Source of the DNA: JAGXQV01 sp041674485
GTDB lineage: Bacteria; Pseudomonadota; Gammaproteobacteria; Burkholderiales; Sulfuricellaceae
Direction of reading: 5' to 3'
DNA: 17,224 nt
NCBI GenBank assembly: GCA_041674485.1
Contig: JBAYVP010000075.1
Coordinates: forward strand, 1 to 17,224
Part shown: positions 7,102-15,377 of the stretch, piece after piece
How positions within the stretch are numbered: position 1 is the first letter of the stretch
Layout: the number at the start of each line of letters is the position of its first letter
Notes under the pieces: model-generated
Told to the model about the DNA's origin: nothing
Database searches by the model: none
What the model saw: the letters and a program-made list of their open reading frames with translations, nothing else
Made by a program: the position numbers and the translations under genes

Positions 7102-8186
7102 ATTTCATCCTTCTTCATTGCTGCGATTCTGGCTCTGACTTGACGCTCTATCTCATCGACGATGTCTGTTTCCGTCACCTTGCCAATCGGCTTGCCGCCG
7201 AGATACAGCAAGTTGGGCGAGCCGCCGGCCAAACCGATGTCCGCTTCGCGCGCTTCGCCCGGCCCGTTCACGACGCAGCCTATCACCGCCACGTTGAGGT
7301 GTTCCAACACGTCTTCCAGACGTTGTTCCAGCGCATTCACCGCCTTGATCACGTCGAATTCCTGGCGCGAACAGGAGGGGCAAGCGATGATGTTGACGCC
7401 CTTGTTGCGCAAATGCAGGCTTTTCAGGATGTCGAAGCCGACCTTGACCTCCTCTACCGGGTCGGCGGCGAGCGATACTCGTAGCGTGTCGCCTATCCCC
7501 TGCGCCAGCAGCAACCCTAGGCCAATGGCGGATTTCACGCTGCCCGAGCGCAAGCCGCCCGCCTCGGTGATGCCCAGGTGCAGCGGCTGTTCGATCTGCG
7601 CGGCGAGCAGTTTGTAGGCTTCGACCGTCATGAAGATTTCCGAAGCCTTGAGGCTGATCTTGAAATCGGGGAAATTCAGGCGGTCGAGAATATCGATATG
7701 GCGCAAGGCCGATTCGACCATCGCCTGCGGCGTCGGCTCGCCGTATTTCTGTTGCAAGTCCTTTTCCAACGAACCGGCATTGACGCCGATGCGGATCGGG
7801 ATGCCGTGATCCTTGGCCGACTGCACCACCGCGCGCACCCGGTCTTCACGCCCGATGTTGCCGGGATTGATGCGCAGGCAATCGGCGCCGAGTTCGGCGA
7901 CGCGTAGCGCAATCTTGTAATCGAAGTGGATGTCGGCGATCAGCGGCGCCGACGCTCGTTGCTTGATTGCGCCGAAAGCCTCCGCCGCCGCCATGCTGGG
8001 AATGGAAACCCGCACGATATCCGCCCCGGCCTTGGCGGCACGCTCAATCTGAGCGAGCGTGGCCTCAATGTCGCAGGTTTCGGTGTTGGTCATGGTTTGC
8101 ACGCTGACCGGAGCATCGCCCCCTACCAGGACGTTGCCCACTTTGATTTGCCGGCTTTTGCGGCGCGGGATTTCGACACGGAACAT
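7098..8186 (-). CDS. ispG: IspG, HMB-PP synthase of the MEP isoprenoid pathway
   Basis: A 362-residue 4Fe-4S enzyme that converts methylerythritol cyclodiphosphate to HMB-PP, the penultimate step of the MEP route to isoprenoids. It has an N-terminal TIM-barrel domain (about 1-255, with V-G-G-D-A-P-V-S-V-Q-T-M-T-N-T) and a C-terminal cluster domain. The cluster ligands are C269 and C272 (A-C-P-S-C-S-R), C304 (I-G-C-V-V-N-G-P-G-E) and E311. Length matches the short, two-domain E. coli type. The stop overlaps the start of the DUF3050 gene by four bases; the rodZ-like gene lies 10 bp upstream. Order and spacing indicate one transcript. Confidence 0.97.
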   Translation of the reverse strand: MFRVEIPRRKSRQIKVGNVLVGGDAPVSVQTMTNTETCDIEATLAQIERAAKAGADIVRVSIPSMAAAEAFGAIKQRASAPLIADIHFDYKIALRVAELGADCLRINPGNIGREDRVRAVVQSAKDHGIPIRIGVNAGSLEKDLQQKYGEPTPQAMVESALRHIDILDRLNFPDFKISLKASEIFMTVEAYKLLAAQIEQPLHLGITEAGGLRSGSVKSAIGLGLLLAQGIGDTLRVSLAADPVEEVKVGFDILKSLHLRNKGVNIIACPSCSRQEFDVIKAVNALEQRLEDVLEHLNVAVIGCVVNGPGEAREADIGLAGGSPNLLYLGGKPIGKVTETDIVDEIERQVRARIAAMKKDEI

Positions 8187-8196
8187 GTATGCGTTC

Positions 8197-9153
8197 TTAT
8201 TTGAGGTTCAGGCGCGCCACGTCACCATTCATATGCGGTTCCAGGTCAACCGGTTTGTCGTTGTACAGGACTTTCACGTTAGCCGCCTTGCCGATTGTCA
8301 GGGAAAGAGGAGGTGTGCCCGAAATGGTTTGCTCTTCGCCGGCACGACCGAGTTGTTTGTATATGCTGCGCCCGTTCTTGTCTCGGATATCGACCCAGGA
8401 TTCTCCCAGAAAAGAAAATTTCACCTTGGCGCCCGCAAGCGCCGCCGCTTCCACGCCGACTGGCGGCGGGAGCTGCGACTGAACCGGCGCGGGCGGCGTC
8501 CCGGCCTTGGGTGCGGGCGCCGCAGCGGGTGGCGGTAAGGCGGGAGGCTGCGGGTTGGCCAGCGGCTGCACAGGCTCCGCAGGCGGCAGCGCCAAAGGCA
8601 CGGCTGGATTTTCCGCTTTTTCTGCTGCCGGCTTATCTGCCGCCGGTTCCGCGACCGGCTCCCCGACCGGTTTTACCACCACCGTGCGCATATCGCCGCC
8701 GCGCAACCATTCGTAGGCGCCACCACCCGCCAGCACCAGCACAATGAGAATCGTCAACAAATATTTCAGCCAGGGACGATCGGGATCGGTGGAAAATGTG
8801 CGTTGACCGCGCGGCGGACTATACTCGACCCGACCGGGCGGCACCGAAATCGCCTGGGCTTGAAAGCGCTGCTGCGGTGCTGCGGCCAAGCGGCCTTGCA
8901 GCAAGGGTTCCGGATCGATTTGGAGCAATTTGGCATAATTGCGTATAAAACCGCGCAGGAAGGTCTTGCCGGGCAACTTGTCGAAATCGTCCGCATCTAT
9001 CGCCTCAATCTGTCTCACCGACAGGCGCAGGCTACGCGCCACATCGGCCACGCTCAGTCCTTTTTCCTTGCGGGCTTGCGCCAATATTTTTCCTGGCAGG
9101 GGTGGCGCGGGCGGTGTTATCTCTATCGGCGCTTCCAGTATTTCATCCGTCAC
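8197..9153 (-). CDS. rodZ: RodZ-like HTH membrane protein
   Basis: A 318-residue protein with the RodZ plan. A cytoplasmic HTH_25 domain spans about 22-90 (A-R-K-E-K-G-L-S-V-A-D-V-A-R and F-L-R-G-F-I-R-N-Y-A). A single membrane helix lies at about 129-148, followed by a periplasmic proline/alanine-rich linker (about 160-240) and a C-terminal beta-rich DUF4115 domain (about 245-318, including F-L-G-E-S-W-V-D-I-R-D). RodZ links MreB filaments to the wall-building complex and helps set rod shape. The GTG start overlaps the pilW stop (GTGA), an arrangement that favours coupled translation. The position between pilW and ispG is conserved among related bacteria. Confidence 0.9.
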   Translation of the reverse strand: MTDEILEAPIEITPPAPPLPGKILAQARKEKGLSVADVARSLRLSVRQIEAIDADDFDKLPGKTFLRGFIRNYAKLLQIDPEPLLQGRLAAAPQQRFQAQAISVPPGRVEYSPPRGQRTFSTDPDRPWLKYLLTILIVLVLAGGGAYEWLRGGDMRTVVVKPVGEPVAEPAADKPAAEKAENPAVPLALPPAEPVQPLANPQPPALPPPAAAPAPKAGTPPAPVQSQLPPPVGVEAAALAGAKVKFSFLGESWVDIRDKNGRSIYKQLGRAGEEQTISGTPPLSLTIGKAANVKVLYNDKPVDLEPHMNGDVARLNLK

Positions 9154-9941
9154 TTGACCACCTTTTGCCCCTCGGGCTTAGCAAATTCGACATACTCGTA
9201 ATCACTGTTGCGCAAAGCTTGCGCTTCGGGCGAATTGGGAAATCTTTTGCGCAGTTGCATCGCATAGTCGGCCTCCGCATCGCGATTCCCCAGTTTGCGT
9301 TCGACGCGCACCCCCAGCCATAACGCCTTGGCGCCCGCCGACTCGGACGGCGGTATGCCGGCAAGGTATTTTTTCGCTTCGACGTAGTCCTTGCGCTTAA
9401 GGCTAAGCTCGCCCAGATAATACGCGGCCTGCGGCTGTTGCGGCCGTAGTTTGAACGCCTTCAGGAAGTATTCCGCCGCGTTCTGCTCGTCGTTTATTTT
9501 CAGAGAACATAAGCCGGCATTCAAATAGGATTTTTCCGGCGTGGTGTAAAGGGGATTTTTCAGCGCCGTGAAAAAATGCTTGATGGCTTCGTCAACACGC
9601 TTGCGCTGGCACAAAAACCAGCCGTAATTGTTGTGTATGTCCGGACTGGCGGCATCCAAATCCAGGGCATGCTGAAAGTTATCCTCGGCTTGCGCAAACT
9701 CGCGCAATTCCATGTACACCAGCCCGAGCATGTTGTAACTGGGCGCATAGCGGGAATCCGCCTTGACCGCTTCTTTCAGCTCCTCCAGCGCCACGCCGAG
9801 CTGGCCGGTGCTGAAATAGGCCGCCCCCAGCTCAGTGTGCGCCTGCGCGCGGGACTGGGCTGGGTCCTGCTCCGCGGCCCGCACCCCGATCTGCCAAAAT
9901 GCGGCAATAAGGCTCAACAGCAACGCAATAGCCGTTTTCAT
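9150..9941 (-). CDS. pilW: Type IV pilus biogenesis TPR protein PilW/PilF
   Basis: A 263-residue periplasmic TPR protein from the ATG at 9941, which overlaps the rlmN stop as ATGA and has AGGTGG upstream. A longer open frame exists but would add 23 unrelated residues before the signal peptide. Residues 1-22 form a signal peptide ending V-R-A followed by A-E-Q. Residues about 33-240 hold roughly six TPR units, including the characteristic N-N-Y-G-W-F-L-C. In Pseudomonas and Neisseria the homologue is a lipoprotein that assembles the PilQ secretin. Here I see no lipobox Cys at the cleavage site, so this copy may be soluble in the periplasm. The neighbours rlmN and rodZ are the usual ones. Confidence 0.9.
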   Translation of the reverse strand: MKTAIALLLSLIAAFWQIGVRAAEQDPAQSRAQAHTELGAAYFSTGQLGVALEELKEAVKADSRYAPSYNMLGLVYMELREFAQAEDNFQHALDLDAASPDIHNNYGWFLCQRKRVDEAIKHFFTALKNPLYTTPEKSYLNAGLCSLKINDEQNAAEYFLKAFKLRPQQPQAAYYLGELSLKRKDYVEAKKYLAGIPPSESAGAKALWLGVRVERKLGNRDAEADYAMQLRKRFPNSPEAQALRNSDYEYVEFAKPEGQKVVK

Positions 9942-11179
9942 GCCGCCACCTGCTGCAAGTATGCGGTGCGCCGGGTCTTGTCGCGCACCTGCCCGGCCAG
10001 TTGGCCACACGCGGCGTCGATATCGTCGCCGCGCGTTTTCCGGGTGGTCACTACCAGCTCCGACTGCATCAGCACTTCGCTGAAACGACGAATGGCGTCC
10101 GGCCTGGAACGGCTAAAACCTGACTGATTGAACGGATTGAAGGGAATCAGATTGATCTTGCACGGCACATCCCGCGTCAGAGCGACCAGTTCCCGTGCAT
10201 GAGCGGGCGTATCGTTGACGCCGTCGAGCATCACATATTCGAAAGTTATAAAATCGCGCGGCGCATTTTCAACGAAGCGGCGGCACGCCGCCATCAGTTC
10301 CCGCAAGGGATATTTCCGGTTGATCGGCGCCAACTGGTCGCGCAACGCGTCGTTGGGCGCATGCAGGGATACCGCCAGCGCCACCGGACAGGCATCCCGC
10401 AAGCGGTCCATCGCCGGAACAATGCCCGAAGTGCTGACCGTCACCCGCCGCCGCGACAGGCCATAGGCATAATCGTCGAGCATCAGGTTGAGCGCCGCCA
10501 GGACATTGTCGAAATTGAGCAACGGCTCGCCCATGCCCATCAGCACAACGTTACTGATGATGCGCTCGCCCTTCGGGGCTTTAGGGGCTGCCCGCGAATA
10601 ACTTGAACATTCTGGGCGCGGCTCCGGGTGCGCTGCGGCGTTGCCGGTCGCTTGCATGGAATGACCATGCGGCGCGCCCGGCGCCTTGCATCGCATCCCG
10701 GAGCCACACCCATAATTGTCCAAGTTATCCGCAGACAGCCCCTTGCCGAGCGCCTGGTTCGCCCACCACAACTGCCCGATGATTTCCGCCGTCGTCAGGT
10801 TACGGTTGAAGCCCTGGCGACCGGTGGAACAAAAGCTGCACGCCAACGCGCAGCCGACCTGGGTGGAAACGCACAAGGTGCCGCGTTCGCCCTCGGGAAT
10901 GAACACGGTTTCCACGCCATTGCCGACGCCCACGTCGAGCAGCCATTTGTGCGTGCCGTCATGGGAGCGTTGCTCGCTGATCAAACGCGGCGGTTCGACT
11001 ATGGCGCTACGGCTCAATTTCTCCCGGAGCGATTTCGCCAGATCGCTCATAGTGGCGAAATCGCTTGCGCCGAACTGGTGTATCCAGCGCAGCAACTGCC
11101 GGGCGCGAAAAGGCTGCTCGCCGATTTCCCGGAAATAGGCGAGTAGTTTTGCCTGGTCGAAGTCGAGCAGGTTGATCAT
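9938..11179 (-). CDS. rlmN: RlmN 23S rRNA/tRNA A2-methyltransferase, with in-frame palindromic insert
   Basis: A radical-SAM enzyme that methylates A2503 of 23S rRNA and A37 of some tRNAs. From the ATG at 11179 (M-I-N-L-L-D-F-D) it has 413 residues; about 360-370 is usual. Cluster cysteines are C110, C114 and C117 (G-C-A-L-A-C-S-F-C). The methyl-carrying pair is C103 and C391 (A-A-C-G-Q-L-A-G). G-M-G-E-P-L is at 215-220. The excess length is one block, about residues 147-199, encoded by a palindromic element (10583-10743) in the loop between A-N-Q-A-L-G and G-E-R-I-I-S-N. All catalytic residues flank it intact, so the enzyme may work with a bulged loop. A longer upstream start would begin in repetitive DNA and is unlikely. 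Confidence 0.93.
   Translation of the reverse strand: MINLLDFDQAKLLAYFREIGEQPFRARQLLRWIHQFGASDFATMSDLAKSLREKLSRSAIVEPPRLISEQRSHDGTHKWLLDVGVGNGVETVFIPEGERGTLCVSTQVGCALACSFCSTGRQGFNRNLTTAEIIGQLWWANQALGKGLSADNLDNYGCGSGMRCKAPGAPHGHSMQATGNAAAHPEPRPECSSYSRAAPKAPKGERIISNVVLMGMGEPLLNFDNVLAALNLMLDDYAYGLSRRRVTVSTSGIVPAMDRLRDACPVALAVSLHAPNDALRDQLAPINRKYPLRELMAACRRFVENAPRDFITFEYVMLDGVNDTPAHARELVALTRDVPCKINLIPFNPFNQSGFSRSRPDAIRRFSEVLMQSELVVTTRKTRGDDIDAACGQLAGQVRDKTRRTAYLQQVAA
10583..10743 (-). mobile_element. Palindromic element, copy B, inserted in frame in rlmN
   Basis: Arms at 10584-10628 and 10697-10742 pair over about 45 bp with seven substitutions and one gap. The tip is GCATGG (10654-10659), loop AATGA, CCATGC (10665-10670). 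Read on the minus strand it carries GGGATGCGATGCAAGGCGC and GGCAACGCCGCAGCGC, the boxes shared with copies A and C. The span corresponds to 53-54 codons without a stop in the rlmN frame. Six of the seven arm substitutions would be G-U pairs in the rlmN mRNA. No clear target-site duplication could be fixed by eye. Confidence 0.85.
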
Positions 11180-11234
11180 CGCGCCATCACCCGCGATTTT
11201 GCCACCTCTACTCCCACCCTCCCCTGCAATTTGG

Positions 11235-11273
11235 CTACCCTCACCCCAACCCTTCCCCGGAGGGAGGGGGGGC
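11235..11273. repeat. GC-rich intergenic repeat between ndk and rlmN
   Basis: The string around TACCCTCACCCCAACCCTTC (11236-11255), followed by CCCGGAGGGAGGGGGG, resembles a repeat often found between genes in related proteobacteria. CCCTTCC and GGAGGG can form a small hairpin. It may attenuate transcription between ndk and rlmN, but there is no T run. Confidence 0.4.
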
Positions 11274-11303
11274 AAACGTGAAAGGCGCTTGCTTTGATCG
11301 GCA

Positions 11304-11729
11304 TCAGCGGGAATACACTTCCATTGACGGAAAGAAATAGGCGATCTCTATGCCGGCATTTTCCAGGCTGTCGGAGCCATGCACCGCGTTGGCGTCTATG
11401 CTCTCGGCAAAATCGGCGCGTATAGTGCCTTTTTCGGCCTTCTTCGGGTCGGTGGCGCCCATCAGTTCGCGGTTCTTGGCAACCGCGTTTTCGCCTTCCA
11501 ATGCCTGCACCATCACCGGACCGGAAGTCATGAAATCGACCAGGTCCTTGAAAAACGGACGTTCGCGATGCACTGCGTAAAAACCTTCCGCTTCGGTGCG
11601 GGACAAGTGTTTCATGCGCGCCGCGATAACCTTCAAGCCATTGTCCTCGAAGCGGGAGTATATTTTGCCGATGACATTTTTTGCCACGGCATCCGGTTTA
11701 ATGATGGAAAGGGTGCGTTCGACAGCCAT
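11304..11729 (-). CDS. ndk: Nucleoside diphosphate kinase
   Basis: A 141-residue enzyme of standard length that transfers the gamma phosphate from ATP to NDPs, balancing NTP and dNTP pools. It starts A-V-E-R-T-L-S-I-I-K-P-D-A. The active-site histidine lies in N-A-V-H-G-S-D-S near residue 117. The nucleotide-binding K-P-D-A and the R-x-x-M-G-A-T-D-P block are present. The ATG is preceded by GGAG. It appears to be the first gene of the second operon. An extended minus-10-like TGCTACTTT lies about 40 bases upstream, too weak to call a promoter. The neighbouring gene rlmN begins 124 bp downstream. Confidence 0.97.
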   Translation of the reverse strand: MAVERTLSIIKPDAVAKNVIGKIYSRFEDNGLKVIAARMKHLSRTEAEGFYAVHRERPFFKDLVDFMTSGPVMVQALEGENAVAKNRELMGATDPKKAEKGTIRADFAESIDANAVHGSDSLENAGIEIAYFFPSMEVYSR

Positions 11730-11805
11730 TTACGATGATCTCCGTTGATTGAAAGTAATTTGTGAAAGTAGCATGTTGGCGGAACAAAATAAAGCTTCTT
11801 ATTTT

Positions 11806-11830
11806 AGAGGCTAGGGGCTAGGGGCTAGAG
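11806..11830. repeat. CTAGGGG heptamer tandem repeat
   Basis: About three tandem units of GGCTAGG/GGGCTAG lie on the ndk side of the gap. Their inverse, with small changes, is at 12061-12095 across the end of ftsB. Confidence 0.65.
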
Positions 11831-11988
11831 ACGGGTAAAACCCGGTGCTTAGCGCCGACCTCCACCAGGGGGCTGTTGGATTTAAAAATTCTGTAAAAAC
11901 AATGCATCCTGTTTAACGAACGATTCATTAACGCACAGAAATTATTCATACGTCATAAAAAATCGTGTATTTAGTTGAATAATCGATG

Positions 11989-12060
11989 TATACTTTAGCA
12001 TGGTAACAATTTGCGTCTTGCATCGCATCCCGCGAGACGCGGCTAAATCCACAAATTGTG
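11989..12060 (-). repeat. Partial palindromic element, copy D
   Basis: Read on the minus strand it contains GATTTAGCCGCGTCTCGCGG and GGGATGCGATGCAAGACGC, nearly identical to the left half of copy C (17083-17224). It ends with AAAGTATA, the terminal motif also seen at the end of copy E. The right half, including the tip hairpin, is missing, so this is a deleted derivative in the reverse orientation to C. Confidence 0.75.
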
Positions 12061-12095
12061 CCTCTAGCCTCTAGTCCCTAGCCCCTGGCCTCTTA
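12061..12095. repeat. CTAGGGG-type heptamers across the ftsB stop
   Basis: Read on the minus strand the units are GGCCAGG, GGCTAGG, GACTAGA and GGCTAGA. They encode the last ftsB residues (R-P-G-A-R-D), and the CTAG of one unit supplies the TAG stop. Confidence 0.65.
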
Positions 12096-12364
12096 CCTTC
12101 CAACACCTGAAAGAAGATTTCGTCGCGCTTCACCATGCCCAGTTCGCTACGCGCCCGCTCCTCGATTGCCTCATAACCCTGCTTGAGGTCGCGCACATCC
12201 GCATCCATGGAAGCGTTGCGCGCGCTCAGCTTCTGGCTGATCTGCTTCTGTTTGGCCAATTCCCGATCGACTTCCCAAACCCGCAGCCAGCTTCCTTTTC
12301 CCAGCCACAGGGGATATTGCAAAGCCAGAATCAGCGCCACCAGAAGCAAGGTCAGCCAACGCAT
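12071..12364 (-). CDS. ftsB: Cell-division protein FtsB
   Basis: A 97-residue bitopic protein of the FtsQLB complex, which signals septal wall synthesis. A short cytoplasmic start, one membrane helix (about 3-20) and a periplasmic coiled coil (about 30-70, rich in Leu/Lys/Glu heptads) are followed by the typical E-E-R-A-R-S-E-L-G-M-V-K-R-D-E-I-F-F block. It lies 3 bp after eno, the conserved eno-ftsB pair. The tail R-P-G-A-R-D and the TAG stop are encoded by heptamer repeats, so the C-terminus is probably altered relative to the ancestral gene; this region is variable in the family. Confidence 0.94.
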   Translation of the reverse strand: MRWLTLLLVALILALQYPLWLGKGSWLRVWEVDRELAKQKQISQKLSARNASMDADVRDLKQGYEAIEERARSELGMVKRDEIFFQVLEGKRPGARD

Positions 12365-12367
12365 CTT

Positions 12368-13651
<1,284 letters not shown>

Positions 13652-13674
13652 CTTGTTGTCCTCAAATAGTAATT

Positions 13675-14511
13675 TTATAAATCATGTTCGGCAAAACCGT
13701 TGCGTTTCACCAAGCCATCCAACTCGATCAAGGTTTCCAGCAATCCACGCATCCTCATTAACGGCCAGGCATTCGGCCCATCCGACAGCGCCACGTCCGG
13801 GTTGGGGTGGGTTTCCATAAACAACCCGGAAATGCCGCTGGCCACCGCAGCCCGCGCCAATACCGGCACGAATTCGCGCTGTCCGCCGCTTTTATCGCCC
13901 TGCCCGCCCGGCAACTGCACCGAATGAGTGGCGTCGAACACCACCGGGCAACCGGTCGCGCGCATCACCATCAACGCGCGCATATCCGAAACCAGGTTGT
14001 TGTAGCCGAACGAAACGCCGCGCTCGCACACCATGATATTATCCGTGGCGCCCGCCGAACGCGCCTTGGCCACCACCTGCTGCATGTCCCAAGGCGCCAG
14101 GAACTGGCCTTTCTTAATATTCACCGGTTTGCCGGCACAGGCCGCAGCCTGGATGAAATCCGTCTGGCGACACAGGAAAGCCGGCGTTTGCAGCACATCG
14201 ACCACCGCCGCAGCAAGCGGGATTTCTTCAATGTCATGCACATCGGTCAACACCGGAACGCCGATCTGCTGCTTGACCTCAGCCAGGATTTTCAGCCCTT
14301 CGTCTATTCCCATGCCGCGAAAAGACTGGCTCGAACTCCGGTTCGCCTTGTCGTAAGAGGATTTGTAAATGAACGGCATCCCCAGATCGGCGCAAATTTC
14401 CTTCAACGCCCCGGCCGTATCCAGAGCAAGCTGGCGTGACTCGATAACGCACGGGCCGGCGATTAAAAACAGCGGCTTATCCAGCCCGACATCGAAATGG
14501 CAAAGTTTCAC
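13675..14511 (-). CDS. kdsA: KDO-8-phosphate synthase, metal-dependent type
   Basis: A 278-residue enzyme that condenses PEP with arabinose 5-phosphate to give KDO-8-phosphate for lipopolysaccharide, confirming a Gram-negative host. I place the start at a GTG that overlaps the pyrG stop (GTGA), because the product then begins M-K-L-C-H-F-D-V-G-L-D as in relatives; a longer frame upstream lies within pyrG. Cys21 in A-G-P-C-V-I-E-S, the His in F-D-A-T-H-S, the Glu in M-E-T-H-P and the Asp in L-S-D-G-P-N fit the metal-dependent class, where E. coli has Asn in place of the Cys. The overlap means its translation is probably coupled to ribosomes finishing pyrG, which matters because pyrG has an internal stop. 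Confidence 0.94.
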   Translation of the reverse strand: MKLCHFDVGLDKPLFLIAGPCVIESRQLALDTAGALKEICADLGMPFIYKSSYDKANRSSSQSFRGMGIDEGLKILAEVKQQIGVPVLTDVHDIEEIPLAAAVVDVLQTPAFLCRQTDFIQAAACAGKPVNIKKGQFLAPWDMQQVVAKARSAGATDNIMVCERGVSFGYNNLVSDMRALMVMRATGCPVVFDATHSVQLPGGQGDKSGGQREFVPVLARAAVASGISGLFMETHPNPDVALSDGPNAWPLMRMRGLLETLIELDGLVKRNGFAEHDL

Positions 14512-15365
14512 GCCGGCGCTCCTGATAGGCTTTTCGGCTGCGCGTGCTTCAAAGCCGCTTCGACATATGCCTTGAACAGGGGATGGCCTTCGCGCGGCGA
14601 CGAAGTGAATTCGGGATGGAATTGACAGCCAACGAACCAGGGATGGTCGGGCAGTTCCACCATTTCGCACAAATCCCTGGTCACGGATTTGCCGCTCACG
14701 CGCAACCCGGCTTGTTCCAATTGCGGCAGCAGGCTGTTGTTGACTTCGTAGCGGTGACGATGGCGCTCGGTTATCGTTTCAGCGCCGTAAACCCGGCGCG
14801 CCAGGGTGTTTTCGCCCAACTGGCAGGCTTGCCCGCCGAGCCGCATGGTGCCGCCCAAGTCGGACTGCGCGGTGCGCGTTTCAATTTTGCCGTCGCGGTT
14901 GAGCCATTCGCTGATCAGCGCCACCACCGGGTAAGGCGTATCGGGATCGAATTCGGTGCTGTGCGCCCCCGGCATGGCGGCCATGTGGCGCGCGTATTCG
15001 ATCACCGCAAGCTGCATCCCCAGGCAAATGCCGAGATAGGGAATGTTGTTTTCCCGCGCATAGCGTATCGCTTGAATTTTGCCCTCGACGCCGCGCTTGC
15101 CGAATCCGCCCGGTACGAGTATTGCGTGCATACTTTCCAAACTGGCAATGCCGTTGGTTTCCAGCAACTCCGAATCAATGTAATGGATGTTGATTTTGCT
15201 GCGCGTATGGATGCCGGCGTGAATCAGCGCCTCGGAAAGGGATTTGTACGATTCCGTCAGATCGACGTATTTCCCGACCAGCGCGATGTCCACGCTACGC
15301 AGCGGATGCGCCTGATCGAACACCAGTTTTTCCCACAGGCTCAAATTGGCCGGCGGCGGATTCAA
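14508..15365 (-). CDS. pyrG: CTP synthase, C-terminal glutamine amidotransferase part
   Basis: This is the open frame after the internal TGA. The class I glutaminase domain that supplies ammonia is complete: nucleophile C114 in G-I-C-L-G-M-Q, oxyanion strand P-G-G-F-G-K-R-G, and H250/E252 in C-Q-F-H-P-E-F. As a separate gene it would have to start at TTG (15365), 12 bp after the TGA, with only a weak AAGCTGG upstream; I see no ATG or strong ribosome site nearby. Independent translation is therefore possible but poor. Its stop overlaps the kdsA start. Confidence 0.6.
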   Translation of the reverse strand: MNPPPANLSLWEKLVFDQAHPLRSVDIALVGKYVDLTESYKSLSEALIHAGIHTRSKINIHYIDSELLETNGIASLESMHAILVPGGFGKRGVEGKIQAIRYARENNIPYLGICLGMQLAVIEYARHMAAMPGAHSTEFDPDTPYPVVALISEWLNRDGKIETRTAQSDLGGTMRLGGQACQLGENTLARRVYGAETITERHRHRYEVNNSLLPQLEQAGLRVSGKSVTRDLCEMVELPDHPWFVGCQFHPEFTSSPREGHPLFKAYVEAALKHAQPKSLSGAPA

Positions 15366-15377
15366 TTCCAGCTTGCG

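Larger units (their letters stand above)
11730..12070. other. Repeat-rich, partly AT-rich gap between the two operons
   Basis: No gene is visible. The gap holds CTAGGGG heptamers (11806-11830), a small hairpin ACGGGTAAAACCCGG (11831-11845), an AT-rich block (about 11876-11995) that contrasts with the GC-rich genes, and a partial palindromic element (11989-12060). The heptamers on the ndk side and those on the ftsB side (12061-12095) are inverted relative to each other, so they bracket the block. The ndk operon promoter should lie here, but I cannot assign it firmly. Confidence 0.6.

Noticed and set aside
11180..11275. Longer rlmN start, 32 codons upstream
   Set aside because: The extra residues come from a GC-rich intergenic repeat and do not resemble RlmN; M-I-N-L-L-D-F is the family-like start.
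14512..14670. Longer kdsA start, 53 codons upstream
   Set aside because: The extension lies wholly inside pyrG in another frame and is absent from KdsA proteins; the GTG overlapping the pyrG stop fits.
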